From Capsicum annuum (taxonomy: Eukaryota > Streptophyta > Magnoliopsida > Solanales > Solanaceae): a DNA stretch of 64,000 bases. Below are positions 33,521-45,640 of this stretch, piece after piece. The stretch's first letter is position 1, and each line of letters begins with the position of its first letter. The notes under the pieces were generated by a model. It was not told the origin of the DNA, ran no database searches, and saw only the letters and a program-made list of their open reading frames with translations. The stretch spans positions 18,409,993 through 18,473,992 of the forward strand of contig NC_061121.1 in NCBI RefSeq assembly GCF_002878395.1, given 5' to 3'. A program made the translations under genes and the position numbers.

Positions 33521-34899
33521 ATCGATAATTAATAAAACTCAGTAAGTCATATAACTCAGGAAAACTAAGTAAATTTAGTATCAGTCCAGTCCTATTCAGT
33601 AATCTCAGTAACCTCATTACTCTCAGTCAATTATTAGATCTCCATAGTATTCCCTCAGTTAACGGAACCTAGTGAACTCAATACCGTTTGGTTTAGTATA
33701 ATTAGTTAAGTGTCTATTCAGATAAGGGTAGGATTCAGCACTTAGTGAACCTAATGATGAGTGCACACATTGATAGAAGAGGGTGTAAACCTTAGAAGCA
33801 ATCCTTGCATTCCATAACTATATAGATTGCATAGGTTGAGACATCAACACTGTCAGTTGAGGGTTGATGAGGTTGAGTAACTCTGTCAGATGAGGGTCCC
33901 ACCATGCTTCTTTAAGGACACTTCCAGATGAGGGCCACTCATAACTTTTCCATACCAATGGAGCGATATTGACACCCTTCCAAATGGGGTTACAGGTTTG
34001 ACCCCAAATCTATTAAGAAAAAAGGGAATGTTATCTAGATGAATGCTCATATAGTATTATTTAGAGAATCAAAACTATCAGATATAGTCACTTAGTCTTA
34101 GTAATAGAACTCAAATAGTTCATCAGATTTCAGGACTATCATCTGTAGTCACCCATTTTAGAATTCAACTCAGCTAGTTCTATCAGCAGCAGGACTGTCA
34201 GACACAATTACTCAGTTAACAGTATATCAGTTATTAGTTATCAGTTATCTCAGTTTTCAGTAATCTATATTATTAGTATTTAGCTATAGTTTTCAGTACC
34301 TTCACAATCCTAGTTATGTTACGTGTTCATGCATGTATTCTCATATAGTTATGTTCTTGTTATTTAGTCAGTTATAGTTCATGCATATGAACCCTAACAT
34401 TCAGCCTCCCACACTTTGCTTACTAGTACATCCATAAGTACTAACGAATACTTTTCTTTTACGCTATGGTTTATTATACCATAGGTTCAGACATACGAGC
34501 TCTAGAGCATCCTTAGCAGATTAGACATTTAGCAGATAGGCTAGCAGTGATTCTTCATCATCCAATGATGTTATCTTCTTTCATTTATTCATTACACTCT
34601 GTATTCAGTAGAGGGACTAAGTTAGGGGATTTTCCCATGAGCTCCTTCTTCACACAGTTTAGAGGCTTATTCAGACTATAGAATATTAAGATAATTTATT
34701 TCAGGTTTCGAATTATTATACCATATTATTCTGATGTTTATTCAGTATTGACCTTTATGGCAGTTTATAGCCCATTATTATGCTTTATACTCTATGATGT
34801 TGCTGTTATTACAACATGCACTAGTCATGAGTTAGCTAGTGGTACTTTGGGATTCTTAGCATAGTGTAACATTCTAGGCATCAGGATCAGGACATTACA
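33521..34899 (+). repeat. Element B LTR, internal 5'-truncated copy
   Basis: Matches 29941-31319 and ends GACATTACA. It begins mid-LTR at the duplication joint, so it has no promoter half of its own. Confidence 0.82.
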
Positions 34900-34903
34900 A
34901 ATT

Positions 34904-34915
34904 TTGTATCAGAGC
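34904..34915 (+). promoter_or_regulatory. Element B primer-binding site, second copy
   Basis: TTGTATCAGAGC follows the internal LTR copy; same one-base change as at 31324. Confidence 0.7.
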
Positions 34916-35122
34916 TTAAGGTTCAATAGTATCCTAGAAATTCTTAAAAGCCACATCAAGTATAGTCTTGTACATGGGTGTGTTGCGCGCCACTTTTATG
35001 TACATAAGGATATAAGATGTTTTAAGAAAAATTTCCTTTCTTTTAGTATTCATGTCATTCTAGTGAGCATGAGTTCAAATTTAAATCTCAGTCTAATCCG
35101 CTTCTCCCTTTATTTACAAAAT

Positions 35123-36247
35123 TTTCCTCCCAAAAGAATAAACGAGAATAAGTTAGCCCCTCAGCCCATCCAAGTAGATCCATTGAACGAACATCTTTCT
35201 CATGATGAGTTTAGAGCTATATTTACTACTCTTGATAATTCAATTACTACCCAGAATGACCAAACAACTGTCATTCCAGCCAACCCAGTGGCCAATTTAG
35301 CTGCAGCCAAGATTTAGGACTTTACCTAAATGAATCCTCCATGTTTTACCGGGTCTAAGTTGGATTAGGAACCTCAGGAATTCCTTGATCAAGTTTAAGA
35401 GGTTACACACATAATAGGGGTTATTGCTAGTGAGAGTGCTGAGTTAGCTGCATATCAATTACAGGATGTGGCTCATACAAGGTTCTAGTAGTGTAAGGCA
35501 GAGAGGGCCGCAGATGGTAGGACTATTGAGTGGGAGGACTTTGCCACTACTTTCCTTAAGAGATTCTTTCCCCTAGTGCTAAGTGAGGCTAAGGTGTTAG
35601 AGTTTGTCAACCTCAGGCAGGGTATCATGAAATTTTAAGGGTATTCTCTTAAGTTTACTCAATTAACTAGATACGCTCCTCATGTGGTAGCAGATAGAAG
35701 GACTAAGATGAGTAAGTTTGTTTTTGGGGTAAATAATAGTGTTGTCAAGGAGTGCAAGACTACCATGTTTCTTAGTTAGATGGATATAGCTAGGATTATG
35801 TTCCATTCCTTACTAATAGAAGAGCAGAAGATTAAGAAAAGGGAAAAGTAGAATAAGAGAGCTAGAAGAGATAGCTTCAGTTTTAGTCAGCCTAAGACAA
35901 AGGGTTTAAATCATTCTCAGTTTCACCCAAAGTCATCCATTCCAACTCCTTGCTTATCTAGTGCTCCAGTGCCAAAATTTAGAGATGGAAATAAAGATAT
36001 AGTTCTAGGATCTAAGTCTTAGGGCAGTGTTAGCAGTGTCCGAACCAACCCTCCTTGTCAGACTTGTGTTAAGAACCATAAGGTTATTTGTAGGGCTGGT
36101 AGTGATGCTTGCTTCAAATGTGGAATGCCAGGAAATAGAGTTAGATATTATCTATAGTAAGGTTTTAGGGTCAGTATAACCGTTCCACAACTCAGTCCGG
36201 TCGGCTGAATCAATAGGGTGCCATATATAGTGCAACCAGTAGCCAAC
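35123..36247 (+). pseudogene. gag: Element B gag (degenerate)
   Basis: The expected ATG is TTT (35123-35125), followed by PPKRINENKLAPQP, the basic Tekay Gag start. The capsid part is readable (WEDFATTFLKRFFP, AKVLEFVNLRQG, YSLKFTQLTRYAPHVVAD). The zinc knuckle has become CFKCGMPGNRVRYY, with the His and last Cys replaced by Asn and Tyr. Stops are frequent from about 35316. The acceptor-like CAG seen before gag in element A is CAA here. The reverse LTR C inserted at the gag-protease boundary. Confidence 0.75.
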
Positions 36248-38826
36248 TGTAATGCCTTGAAATTAGGTCCTGAGATGTTAAACGATTGTTAGGACTATAT
36301 GTGATTCCAAGATAACCCTTATAATGGCATAACTCATAAGAAACTAAATGAAATGGATAAATCTATACAAAATCAGTGGAAGATAACTCATTTTCTGAAT
36401 CTAATCAATACAAAACTAATTTCACATGATTACAACTCTGCTTTTACAAAGGAAACTAAAACTTAATACATTAAGTCTATTAATTGTCTACGAAGCCTCT
36501 ACTAATTTTAACTATAGATAGCTAGGATGCGAGCTGAACTATTACTAATAAATACATAAGAATAAGAAAGTAAATAATAATAGTAAATTTAACTAAAGTC
36601 CTTGAAATAGGAGGAATCAACATCTTGATGGCGGGAATCTGGAACGGTATGAGTCTGAATGTTCCTACTAAATCTTGTACCTACTTTATGAGACGATGTA
36701 CCATACAGATATATATATGTATCAGTACTTTGAGGATGTGCTGAGTATTTAAGGGTGGATGCATAAGTACAAACATATCTCATAGTAATTATTTATAAAA
36801 TAATACATGCTAAATGTAAATGGCTCGCATAAGTTGGAATGCCTAAAATACTTAAATATAAAATCATGCATAGCAAGTCAAACTTCGTAATTTAGTGAGT
36901 TATAACATTTAGTTTCAAAAGGTGTACTTGTATTCTTTCTTTAAATCATACTGTCTAAGTATAGGAAGGACTCAATCTTAAATTCTTAAATCTGAAAGCT
37001 AATATCTTTCTTTAAAGCATAATCCACTTAAAACTTGTCAGCCTTCACACTTAGTTTTCTAAAAGATTTTCTATCTTTTTTTTCTTTTGGAAAATTAAAG
37101 ACATATGAGCTTTGGAAACTGTAGAAACTTGAGACTTAGGGCTTTAAAACTTAGAACTTTGGGAATCTTAAAAACCAAAACTTTCAAAATATGTACTTTA
37201 TATAGAGGAGATAAAGGGGCTTCTTTTAAAACTTAGGGAATATAGAACGTTGGGGACATGGGACATCTTAAAATAATGACTTTCAAATCAGATACTTTTA
37301 TCTTAAGCGGATTAGGACTTCTCTTAAGTATTTCTTCTAACCGACAAAAACTATGTGAGTTGACATGGATTCCAACATCTTGCCTACATTGGGAGAGATG
37401 TTCTACCATTTCTATCAGAATAGAACCTTAACTTTAGTGATCACTAGCTTAACCCACTAGGGGTGTATCAAAATCCTATGAAGGCTCGTAGTTCTGGGGC
37501 ATGAAACCTTGGAATCAGACCCAACTCGGTACTAAATACTACTCCCATACTTAGTCTCTAAACTTTTCAAAAAAATCTACCTTAAAATATGGCATAAGGT
37601 CTAGAATGAAAACCAGCTATACTTTTCTTTTCTTTAAATCATAAAATGTAAGGATAATGTGGATTCCTATCTTAGCATAAGATCAAAACAACAAATTTCT
37701 TTAAATCGTGATAAGCAATTATCTAGAGGAAAATTAAGGTCATAGACTTTTTGACGATACAAACACATTCTTAATATGGATATAAAAATCAAAGATTTCA
37801 AGAATATGATCTTAGAGACTCGATACTAAATATTTGGGCTTAAATTCAAGATTTGCGCTCATCAAAATTCACAACACTTTAGGGTAAACATCATTCTTGA
37901 AATTATTCAACAATACCAATTCTCAAAAAAAGAGTGTAATTCATGATATAAACCTTCAATTCAAAGCATGAATAGGTAGAATAATCATGAAATTTAAAAC
38001 TTGAGTAACTTATAAAGTCATAAACATCAAGAAAAGATATTTTGGAAAAAACCCCACTTATAAGTCTTGAAATCTTTAATAAAAACCAAATCTTTCAGAA
38101 TAAGAATGAAAGGATTCCTCTTGTTCAAACCCCACAAACCTTAGATTATGAATTTAGATGAACAATTGCTTTTGGGAATCTATTCATGGTTTTGATGGAC
38201 GATTCTTGAATCTCTCAATTTTCGGATTCCAATACATGATGAAATTTTGAAATGTGTCGGTTAACTATTGAGTTCTCTTGAACTTTGAGTGAAAACCCTA
38301 AGATATGTTCTTGAAGAAAATTAATGAAAGTGACTATATTGTTTAGTTTTAGGGGTTAAATCTCGTGTTAAGGCTGAAAAGCGGGTGGAAATATCCATTT
38401 TACCCTTAAGGAGTGGGAGAGGAAAGCAAAAATTTATACCCAGCCGAAGTTAGCTAGGCGTCACCTCTTAGCAAGGTGTTGCTCTTCCAATTTCACCGGA
38501 CTTAGGAAGGAGTCGCCCCACCTGTACCAATGTATAGATAGGGTGATGCGGGATTATCACGGAGGCTTACTATTTTGACACACAAAATGTGCCTTTAAGC
38601 TCGTCTAAAATTCTGAAATTCGCTTGATATGTACTCTTGACTTTCCCATTCGTATATCAACAAAAAAATCAGCAAACAGCGGTCGCGAATGTCGTGAAAT
38701 AATTCTTCAATGTTTGAAGGTACTAAAATGAACTAAATCCCAACACTTAGTTAAAAATTCTATTTATAGGGCTTCTTTTGACAAGCTTTAAAGGCTTAGA
38801 TGATGAGAAAAATATGGGGTATTACA
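36248..38826 (-). mobile_element. Solo LTR C inserted backwards in element B
   Basis: On the minus strand it runs from TGTAATACCCCATA (38826) to GGCATTACA (36248), 2,579 bp, with a TATAAATT box near 38437 and the donor-like CTAAG|GTTTG (GT at 38139-38138). Flanks CCAAC and GCAAT each differ by one base from GCAAC, consistent with a decayed 5-bp duplication. No primer site or coding region is attached, so it is a solo LTR. Confidence 0.8.
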
Positions 38827-39290
38827 GCAATGCCCAAATAGACTTTATGCTCTTCAGTCCTGACACGATTAGGAAAATTCTCCTGATGTGGTCAGTGTTA
38901 CATTACAAATCTTTCATTTGCATGTTTACTCTTTGCTAGATCTGGAAGATTATTTTTCTTTTGTTACACCTTATATAGCAGTTGATTTCAGAGTCAGTCC
39001 TGAAATTCTAGCAGAGCCCTTCTCAATCTCTACACTAGTGGGTAAAACTATCATAGCCCGCCGAGTATATAGTAACTGTCCGGTTATGGTATCTCAAAAG
39101 TCACTTCAGTAGACTTAGTTGAATTAGAGATGACTTTTTTTAATGTTATTCCTAGCATGGATTGGCTTTATTCCTTCTATTCCACAGCTGAATGCAGAAA
39201 TAGAGTTTTCCAATTCTAGTTCCCGAATAAACCTATCCTAGAGTTGAGGCGTGGTGCTTCAGCATTCAGGGGTTGTCTTATTTTCTACCT
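38827..39290 (+). pseudogene. pol: Element B protease region
   Basis: Continues the reading interrupted by LTR C: IFHLHVYSLLDLEDYFSFV, then AEPFSISTLVGKTIIARRV and a MDWLYSF block near 39155. The active-site DPG is DLE, as in the duplicated copy, so that change predates the duplication. TAG and frame changes follow near 39110. Confidence 0.75.
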
Positions 39291-39651
39291 TCGGTCAAGG
39301 AAAATAATATCTAAGGGATGTTTCTAGTATCTTGTTTTAGTTAAGGACTCTAGTTCCAAAACTCCCAGTCTTAAATCAGTCCTAGTAGTGAATGAATATT
39401 AAGATGCCTTTTTCAAAGACCTTCAAGGAATTTCTCCCGAAAGGGAAATAGACTTCGGCATTGATCTTCTTCCATATACTTAACCCATATCTATTCCATA
39501 ATATAAAATGGCAATAGCTAAACTCAAAGAATTGAAAGAATTGTTGAAAGATCTCTTAGATAAGGGATTCATCAGACCTAGTGGCATCCCCGTGGGGTGC
39601 ACCAGTTCTATTCGTGGAAAAGAAAGTTCGCTCAGAATGTACATAGACTAC
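39291..39651 (+). pseudogene. pol: Element B reverse transcriptase, N-terminal part
   Basis: Readable as the linker and RT start: a GISPEREIDFGIDLLP-like block near 39430-39475, [16 protein letters not shown] near 39535-39582, APVLFV at 39600, and the final codons for IDY before element D begins at 39652. RT resumes at 49851. In-frame stops near 39402 and 39481. Relative to D, about seven codons (RQLNKVT) are lost at the insertion point. Confidence 0.7.
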
Positions 39652-40079
39652 TGTAAGACCCTGTAAAATTCTAAGTCTAGAATTCAGCTCATTTGGCTTC
39701 GTAAGCCTCAAGACTAACTTTTGAAAAGTGTTCAACACTTAGTCTCATTTTAGACCCCCAAACTTTGATGATTTATTTCATCACCTCCCCGACTTTTGTT
39801 TTTGGATTTTCAAGTTTCGTTGCAATGAGGCAAGGTCAAAGTACACTCGGGGTGAGTCTCAAAATTTTTAGAACTCGTTTAGGGCATGTTTGCATTTTCA
39901 AAATAGTTGGCTGTCGTTATTGCCTCGCGTCGCGAGGCCCAGTCAAGTTGCATAGAGGTCGCGATGCGATGCCTAATCAACTTGATTAGCAGTCGCGCTG
40001 CGATACCTATTCTAAGGGCACCCGATTTTCAGCATTTTATTCTGAGTCTTAAGGGGTATTTTAGTCAACTCTCCAACCC

Positions 40080-40087
40080 TATATAAG
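40080..40087 (+). promoter_or_regulatory. TATA box, element D 5' LTR
   Basis: TATATAAG after CCAACCC, about 430 bases into the LTR; the 3' LTR has the same box at 47703-47710. Confidence 0.55.
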
Positions 40088-41100
40088 ACAAAAACACGGG
40101 AATAAAGCTATTTTTCACCACAATATACTCCCTTTGCTAAAATTCTCTCAAGAACAATCAAGAACAAGTCTAGGGTTTCAATTGGGATTTTAAGTTCCAA
40201 GCAAATTCAACCGTAGATTCCATGAATTCTTAATCTAAGGTATGCGTAGTGTTCATCTATGGATTCAATTCATTCATAGAGCTCAAGAATCATGGTTTTA
40301 AATGTTATTTTGTAAACTTTTTATGGTGATATGAGCCTGTACATATTGATGATTGTTGTTTAAGTTTTCTAGATGCAATCTAAAGGTGTTTTCATGGAAT
40401 ATATGTGGTTGTTAGTTCAAAAACATAAAATTTAGGTGGGATGATATGATGCAAGTATGAAATAAACCTATGCCTTAAATAATGCATGCAAGGTGTTTGA
40501 TAAAACGCCTAGAATATTAGAAATTCATATTTACATGATTCCATGATGTCTAAATGACAAGTCTATATTTGCTACACAATTTAATAGGAATTTCCATGCC
40601 ATTTATGTGTTGTTATTATTGTGGTACGAAGAATGCATGATAATAGAGATATAAATTATGCACATGAGGTATATTCCAGGCTTTCCCTACCATGTTTGAG
40701 ATGTTTAATAAATACATTAAGTATAGTATCCCGTAATTATGATATTTAAATTGTGGACTCAAATCCTGTCATCAAGTCATGTCATGTGTGAGTAAATTTC
40801 CTTCTTTCGAGTCCTGGGGGAATTCGTATCCAATAACAATAGCTGTGCACCTAGAGCTATGTCATGTTTCACGATATCCAAAATTAAGCTATGATTCAGT
40901 AGAATTCAGTCAGTCATGTGACTCAGGAAAACCTCATGATCTCAGTCAGTTATCAGATATCAGTAGTATTTTATCAGTCAATGGAATTCAGTAATTTCAG
41001 TTCACGTACATTCAGTTAAATCATATTTAGTCAATTATTCATGTTCAGTCTCTTCAGACGGGAGTAGTAGTTAGCACTGAGTGAAACAAAGGATAGGAAT

Positions 41101-41275
41101 TCACCTATTATATGAGGGTGTGATTCATAGCAGCCATCCTTGCATTCCAGAACTATGTAGCCAACATAGGTTGAGATATCGCAGCTTGTTATATGAGGGT
41201 AGATAAGGTGGTTAACCTATTATATGAGGGTTCCCACCGTTCTCACTATAGTTAACTATTATACGAGGGTTGCTC
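41101..41275 (+). other. Hairpin modules, element D 5' LTR
   Basis: Modules at 41101-41123, 41175-41204, 41207-41238 and 41248-41275. Loops are ATTATATG, GTTATATG, ATTATATG and ATTATACG, a nearly uniform set not found in the other families. The third has arms GGTGG..AACCT / AGGGTTCCCACC. Confidence 0.55.
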
Positions 41276-42146
41276 ACATATAATTGCATATTTAGGGCAT
41301 GTTCGTTAAACCACTACCTCCCACACTCTCAGTATAAGTCGTAGTAAAAAAACTCAGCTAGTTCTTCAGATTTCAATATATCAGGACTGTCAGGTACAGT
41401 CAAACTTAGTAACAGTATAGAACTCAGATAGTTTCATCATATTTAGAACTGTCAGCTGCGGTCACCTATGTTATCAGAATTACAAGATGAGTCATGATAG
41501 TTATGAGTAACCATGTAATTTCTTACAGATCTAGCTATCACAAAGTCACTATTTCAGTTAATAGGTAAGCATGTTTGCACTCTCAGATTTATATCAGTCA
41601 GTCAGTTAGCATTGTTCCTGCATTAAACCCTTTTTAAGCCTATCTCACTCGTGTACTCAGTACTCCAGTTGTACTGACACATTTTCCCTATGGTGCTTTC
41701 TTTTCATGCAACACCATAGGTTCAAAGACACGAGCTGCAGATCAAAAGTAGCAGTAGCATTTCCAGTCACAGGGATTCAGTGAGTCCTCTTCATTTGAGG
41801 AAATATGATATGATTTATTCATTTATTTCTTTAGTTCAGTTTTGTGGAGTTATTTGGAGACATGTTCCTTCAACTCCTTATCCAGACAGTACTTAGAGAC
41901 TTTTAAATTTAGCTTTTAGATTAGTATTCAGGTTTATATTCAGTTGTTTTGGGTATTCATTACCCCATGGATGTTATGATATCTATTCAATTGAAACTTA
42001 TGGCCTACATGTTTATGTTTTCTGCGTATTATATGTATATTACGCAGTGTATAGGTACAGATATCAGTCATGGGTTAGCTTGTAGTCCCTCGGGGTCATA
42101 AGCACCATGTAGCATTCTGGTTTGGAAAATCAGGGCATTACCAACT

Positions 42147-42159
42147 TGGTATCAAAGCC
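42147..42159 (+). promoter_or_regulatory. Element D primer-binding site
   Basis: TGGTATCAAAGCC, one base off the initiator-Met complement, four bases after the 5' LTR. Confidence 0.8.
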
Positions 42160-42362
42160 TAAGGTTAAATAAAGTCCTAGGAAGTCAGAAAGCCGCATCT
42201 AGTAAAGTCTTGTGCATAGGTGTAGTTCGCACCATATTTATGTGCAGGAGGCTATAAGATGTTTTAGTAATATTTTCCCTTCTTTTAGTATTCATGTCAT
42301 TCTAGTGAGCATAATCTCAAGTTACATACTCAGTCTAATCCGTTCTTCGCTTATTTAAGACC

Positions 42363-43450
42363 ATGGCCCCAAAGAGAAGAAACCAGCCAGCTCATCAGCC
42401 TAAAGATCCTTTGGGCAAACATGTTTCCTATGCGGAGTTTAGAGCCGCATTCACCATACTAGCTTAATCTGTGGCTGCCCAGAATGAACGGCCACTAGTT
42501 ATTTTGGCCAACCCAATGGCCAACTCAGCTGCAGTTAGGATTTTGGACTTTACCCGAATGAACCTTCCATCTTTCCACAGGTCTAAGTCTAGTAAAGATC
42601 CTCAGGAGTTCATTAACCAAGTCTAGAAGGTCATTGACATCATGGATGTTACTTCTATTGAGAGTGCTGAGTTAGCCGTATATCAGTTGTAATTTTTGAC
42701 TTATGCTTTGTAAAAATAGTGGAAGTCCGAGAGGGTAGATGATGTAGGTCCTATTGAGTGGGAGGAATTTGTCATGGCTTTCTTAGACAGATTCTTTCCC
42801 CAAGAGCTGAGGTAAGCCAAAGTTCTTGAGTTCATCAACCTCAGGAAGGGAAATATGATGGTTAAGGAGTACTCTCTCAGATTAACTCAGTAAGCCAGGT
42901 ATGCCCCCCGTATGATTGTAGACAATAGGGCTAAGATGAGCAAGTTCGTGTTAGGGGTGAATGACAGTGTGGTAAATAAGTGTCGATCTTTGATGCTGAA
43001 TAGTGATATGACCTTAGCCAAACTCATGACCCATGCCCAACAGATAGAGAAGCAGAAGGTTAGGATAAGAGAGAGGCAGAACAAGAGAGCAAGGTCAAGC
43101 AATGTAAGTTTTGCTCAACCCAAATCCGAGGGAGGAAACCATTCGCAGTTTTATCCCAAGTTAGTAGCTCCAGCTCCTTTCTCCACCAGTGACCCAGTGC
43201 CAAAATTTAGATAAAGCAATGGAGATAGAGCACCAGGCTCTAAAACTCAAGGCAGTGTTAGTAGTGCCCATACTTATCCTCAGTGTAAGACTTGCGGCAA
43301 GCACTATCAGGGTATGTGTAGAGCAGGCCAAGGCATTTGTTTCAGTTATGGCAAGCTAGGCCACAGATTTAGCGATTGCCCTCGGCCAGGCCCTCAGGGT
43401 CAGCAGAATCATTCTACAGCTCAGTTCGATAGCCGAAATCAGTAGGGTGC
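42363..43450 (+). pseudogene. gag: Element D gag (degenerate)
   Basis: Begins MAPKRRNQPAHQPKDPLG. Capsid blocks are readable (AFLDRFFPQELR, AKVLEFINLRKGN) and an open stretch spans 42912-43214. The zinc knuckle near 43340-43380 reads CFSYGKLGHRFSDC, with the second Cys changed to Tyr. TAA/TAG codons occur near 42466, 42625 and 42717, among others. An AG-ending, pyrimidine-rich TTATTTAAG lies three bases before the ATG, in the place of the acceptor-like site of element A. Confidence 0.8.
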
Positions 43451-43534
43451 CATTTCCAATGCTACTAGTGGGCAACAACCAAATAGACTCTATGCTCTTC
43501 AGTCCCAACATGATTAGGAAAATTCTCCTAATGT

Positions 43535-43900
43535 CGTATCTGGTACATTACAGATTTTCTATGTTCATGTTTATGCTTTTCTAAATCCACGTGCATCTTT
43601 TTATTTTGTTACTCCATACATAGCAGGCGATTTCAGAATCAGTCCTAAAATTTTAGCAGAGCCCTTTTACTTTTTTACCCTTATGGGTAAAACCATCATA
43701 GCTCGATGGGTATACAGGAACAACCCGACTATAAAATTTTAGAAATCCACGTTAGCGAATTTAGTTGAATTAGAGATAACTGACTTTTATGTCATTCTAA
43801 TCATAGATTTGCTTCATTCCTGCTATGCCATAGTCGACTACAGAAATAGGATAGTTCAGTTTCATTTCTCGAATGATCCTATCCTAGAATGGAGGGTAGT
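43535..43900 (+). pseudogene. pol: Element D aspartic protease (active site lost)
   Basis: Aligned with element A, the LLDPGT active site reads FLNPRAS (codons 43581-43595): catalytic Asp is Asn and Gly is Arg. Downstream, the FDVILGMDWL block has become FYVILIIDLL near 43787-43812. It would be inactive even without the stop near 43738. Confidence 0.78.
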
Positions 43901-43964
43901 ACTTCAGCTTTCAGGAGTCAGCTTGTTTCCTACCTTTGGGCAAGGAAAATAATTTCTAAGGGGT

Positions 43965-44828
43965 GTGTATCATGTCGTGCATGTTAAGGATTCTAGTTCT
44001 GAATCTCTCAGTCTTGAATCATTCTTAGTTATCCATGAATATCCAGATGTGTTTCCCGAATATTTTTCAGGCATTCCTCCCGTAAGGGAAATAGACTTCG
44101 GCATAAACCTTCTCCCAGATACTCAGCCTATTTCTATTTCACCATACAGAATGGCACTAGTAGAACTAAGAAAACTCAAAGATCAACTGAAGGATCTCTT
44201 AGATAAGGGATTCATCAGACCCAGCATATCCCAATGGGGTGCAACAGTCTTATTCGTGCGTAAGAAAGACTATTCTCCCAAGATTTGTATCGATTACCGT
44301 CAACTCAACAAAGTAACGGTCAAGAATAGGTATCCACTTCCCAAAATAAATGATCTATTCAACCAAATTTAGGGTGCCAGTTATTTCTCAAAGATAGACC
44401 TCATATCAGGTTACCATCAGCTCAGAGTTAGAGAATGTGACATCCTAAAGATAGCTTTCCCTACTCGATATGGTGACTTTGAATTTCTAGTCATGTCCGT
44501 TGGTTTAACCAATGCTCCTGCAAATTTAATGGACTTGATGAATTGGGTGTTCAAGCAGTACTTGGACATGTTCATCATAGTCTTCATAGATGATATTCTG
44601 GTCTATTCTCGCATAGAGCATGATCATTCAGACTATCTTAGAATTGTTCTTCAGACTCTCAGGGATCATCAGTTATTCGCTAAGTTCAGAAAGTGTGAAT
44701 TTTGGCTAAGATCAGTAGAATTCCTTTGCCACATTGTCTCCGATTATAGAATTAAAGTAGATCTTTAGAAAACCGAAGCAGTAAGAAACTGGCCTTGCCT
44801 CGTATCTCCATCAGATATCAGGAGTTCC
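43965..44828 (+). pseudogene. pol: Element D reverse transcriptase
   Basis: Two long open stretches (43965-44372, 44493-44768) cover [88 protein letters not shown], and catalytic [11 protein letters not shown] (FIDD 44583-44594). A TAG at about 44371 and another stop at about 44768 interrupt it. The catalytic aspartates are kept. Confidence 0.88.
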
Positions 44829-45640
44829 TTGGGTTTGGCTAGCTATTACAAACAGTTTATCAAAGGGTTTTCTTCTATTGCATCTCATATGTCCAGATTA
44901 ACTCAGAAGAAGGTCAAGTTTCAGTGGTCAAATTCTTACGAGAAGAGTTTTCAAGAGCTAAAGACTCGACTCACTACATCTCCAGTTCTAGTTCTCCTCA
45001 ATTGTACAGATGGGTTCGTAGTTTATTGTGATGCATCCAGAGTGGGTTTTGGTATGTCTTTATGCAGCATGGTAAGGTCATAGCCTACGCATCCAGATAG
45101 TTAAAACCCCATGAGAAGAATTATCCTACTCATTATCTTGAGCTAGCAGTCGTAGTTTTTCCCTTAAATATTTGGAGGCATTACCTTTACGGAGTTCATA
45201 TAGACATCTTCACAGATCATAAGAGACTTTAGTATGTCTTTTCCCAAAAATATCTCAACCTTCGTCAGAGAAGGTGGTTAGAGCTCTTGAAAGATTATGA
45301 CATAAGTTTCCTCTACCATCTGAGGCAAGGCCAACGTTGTGGCCGACACTCTAAGTAGACTCTCCATGGGTAGTATTCTCATGTTGAGGATAGGAAGAAA
45401 AAGGTAGGTTAGGAGATCCATCATCTTTCCAGACTAGGCATTTACTTAGTCAGCTCTTTAGAGGATAGTGTATATATTCACAGTAATTTAGATTCATCTC
45501 TAGTTTTTGAGGTGAAAGAAAAGCAAGACAGGGATCCTAGCCTTGTCAAGCTAAAAGAGTCAGTTCAGAATCAGAAGATTGAGGTTTTCTCCCAAGGGGG
45601 ATATGGTGTTCTTCATTGTCAGGGTTGTTTGTACATTCTA
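44829..45640 (+). pseudogene. pol: Element D RNase H and linker
   Basis: The open stretch 44829-45083 covers the connection segment and RNase H start: [36 protein letters not shown], and VVYCDASRVGFG with the first catalytic Asp. It continues in broken frames through [13 protein letters not shown] (about 45107) and the HIDIFTDHK zone (about 45198-45225). Confidence 0.8.

Larger units (their letters stand above)
33521..39297 (+). repeat. Tandem duplication in element B, unit 2 (long)
   Basis: The second, fuller copy: partial LTR 33521-34899, primer site, leader, gag, the complete reverse solo LTR C, and protease. The two units share the LTR C insertion at the same base, so C inserted before the duplication. 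Confidence 0.8.
39652..42142 (+). repeat. Element D 5' LTR
   Basis: TGTAAGACCCTG start, TATA box at 40080-40087, donor-like CTAAG|GTATG with GT at 40240-40241, hairpin modules at 41101-41275, and end GGGCATTACC (CA changed to CC). Relative to the 3' LTR it lacks about 40-60 bases around 41285, where the 'TTGACACCCTTCCAGT' block is gone. Confidence 0.85.

Noticed and set aside
34904..35317. 137-codon frame as a separate protein start at 34904
   Set aside because: Its first part runs over the primer-binding site and leader; only the part from 35123 is gag.
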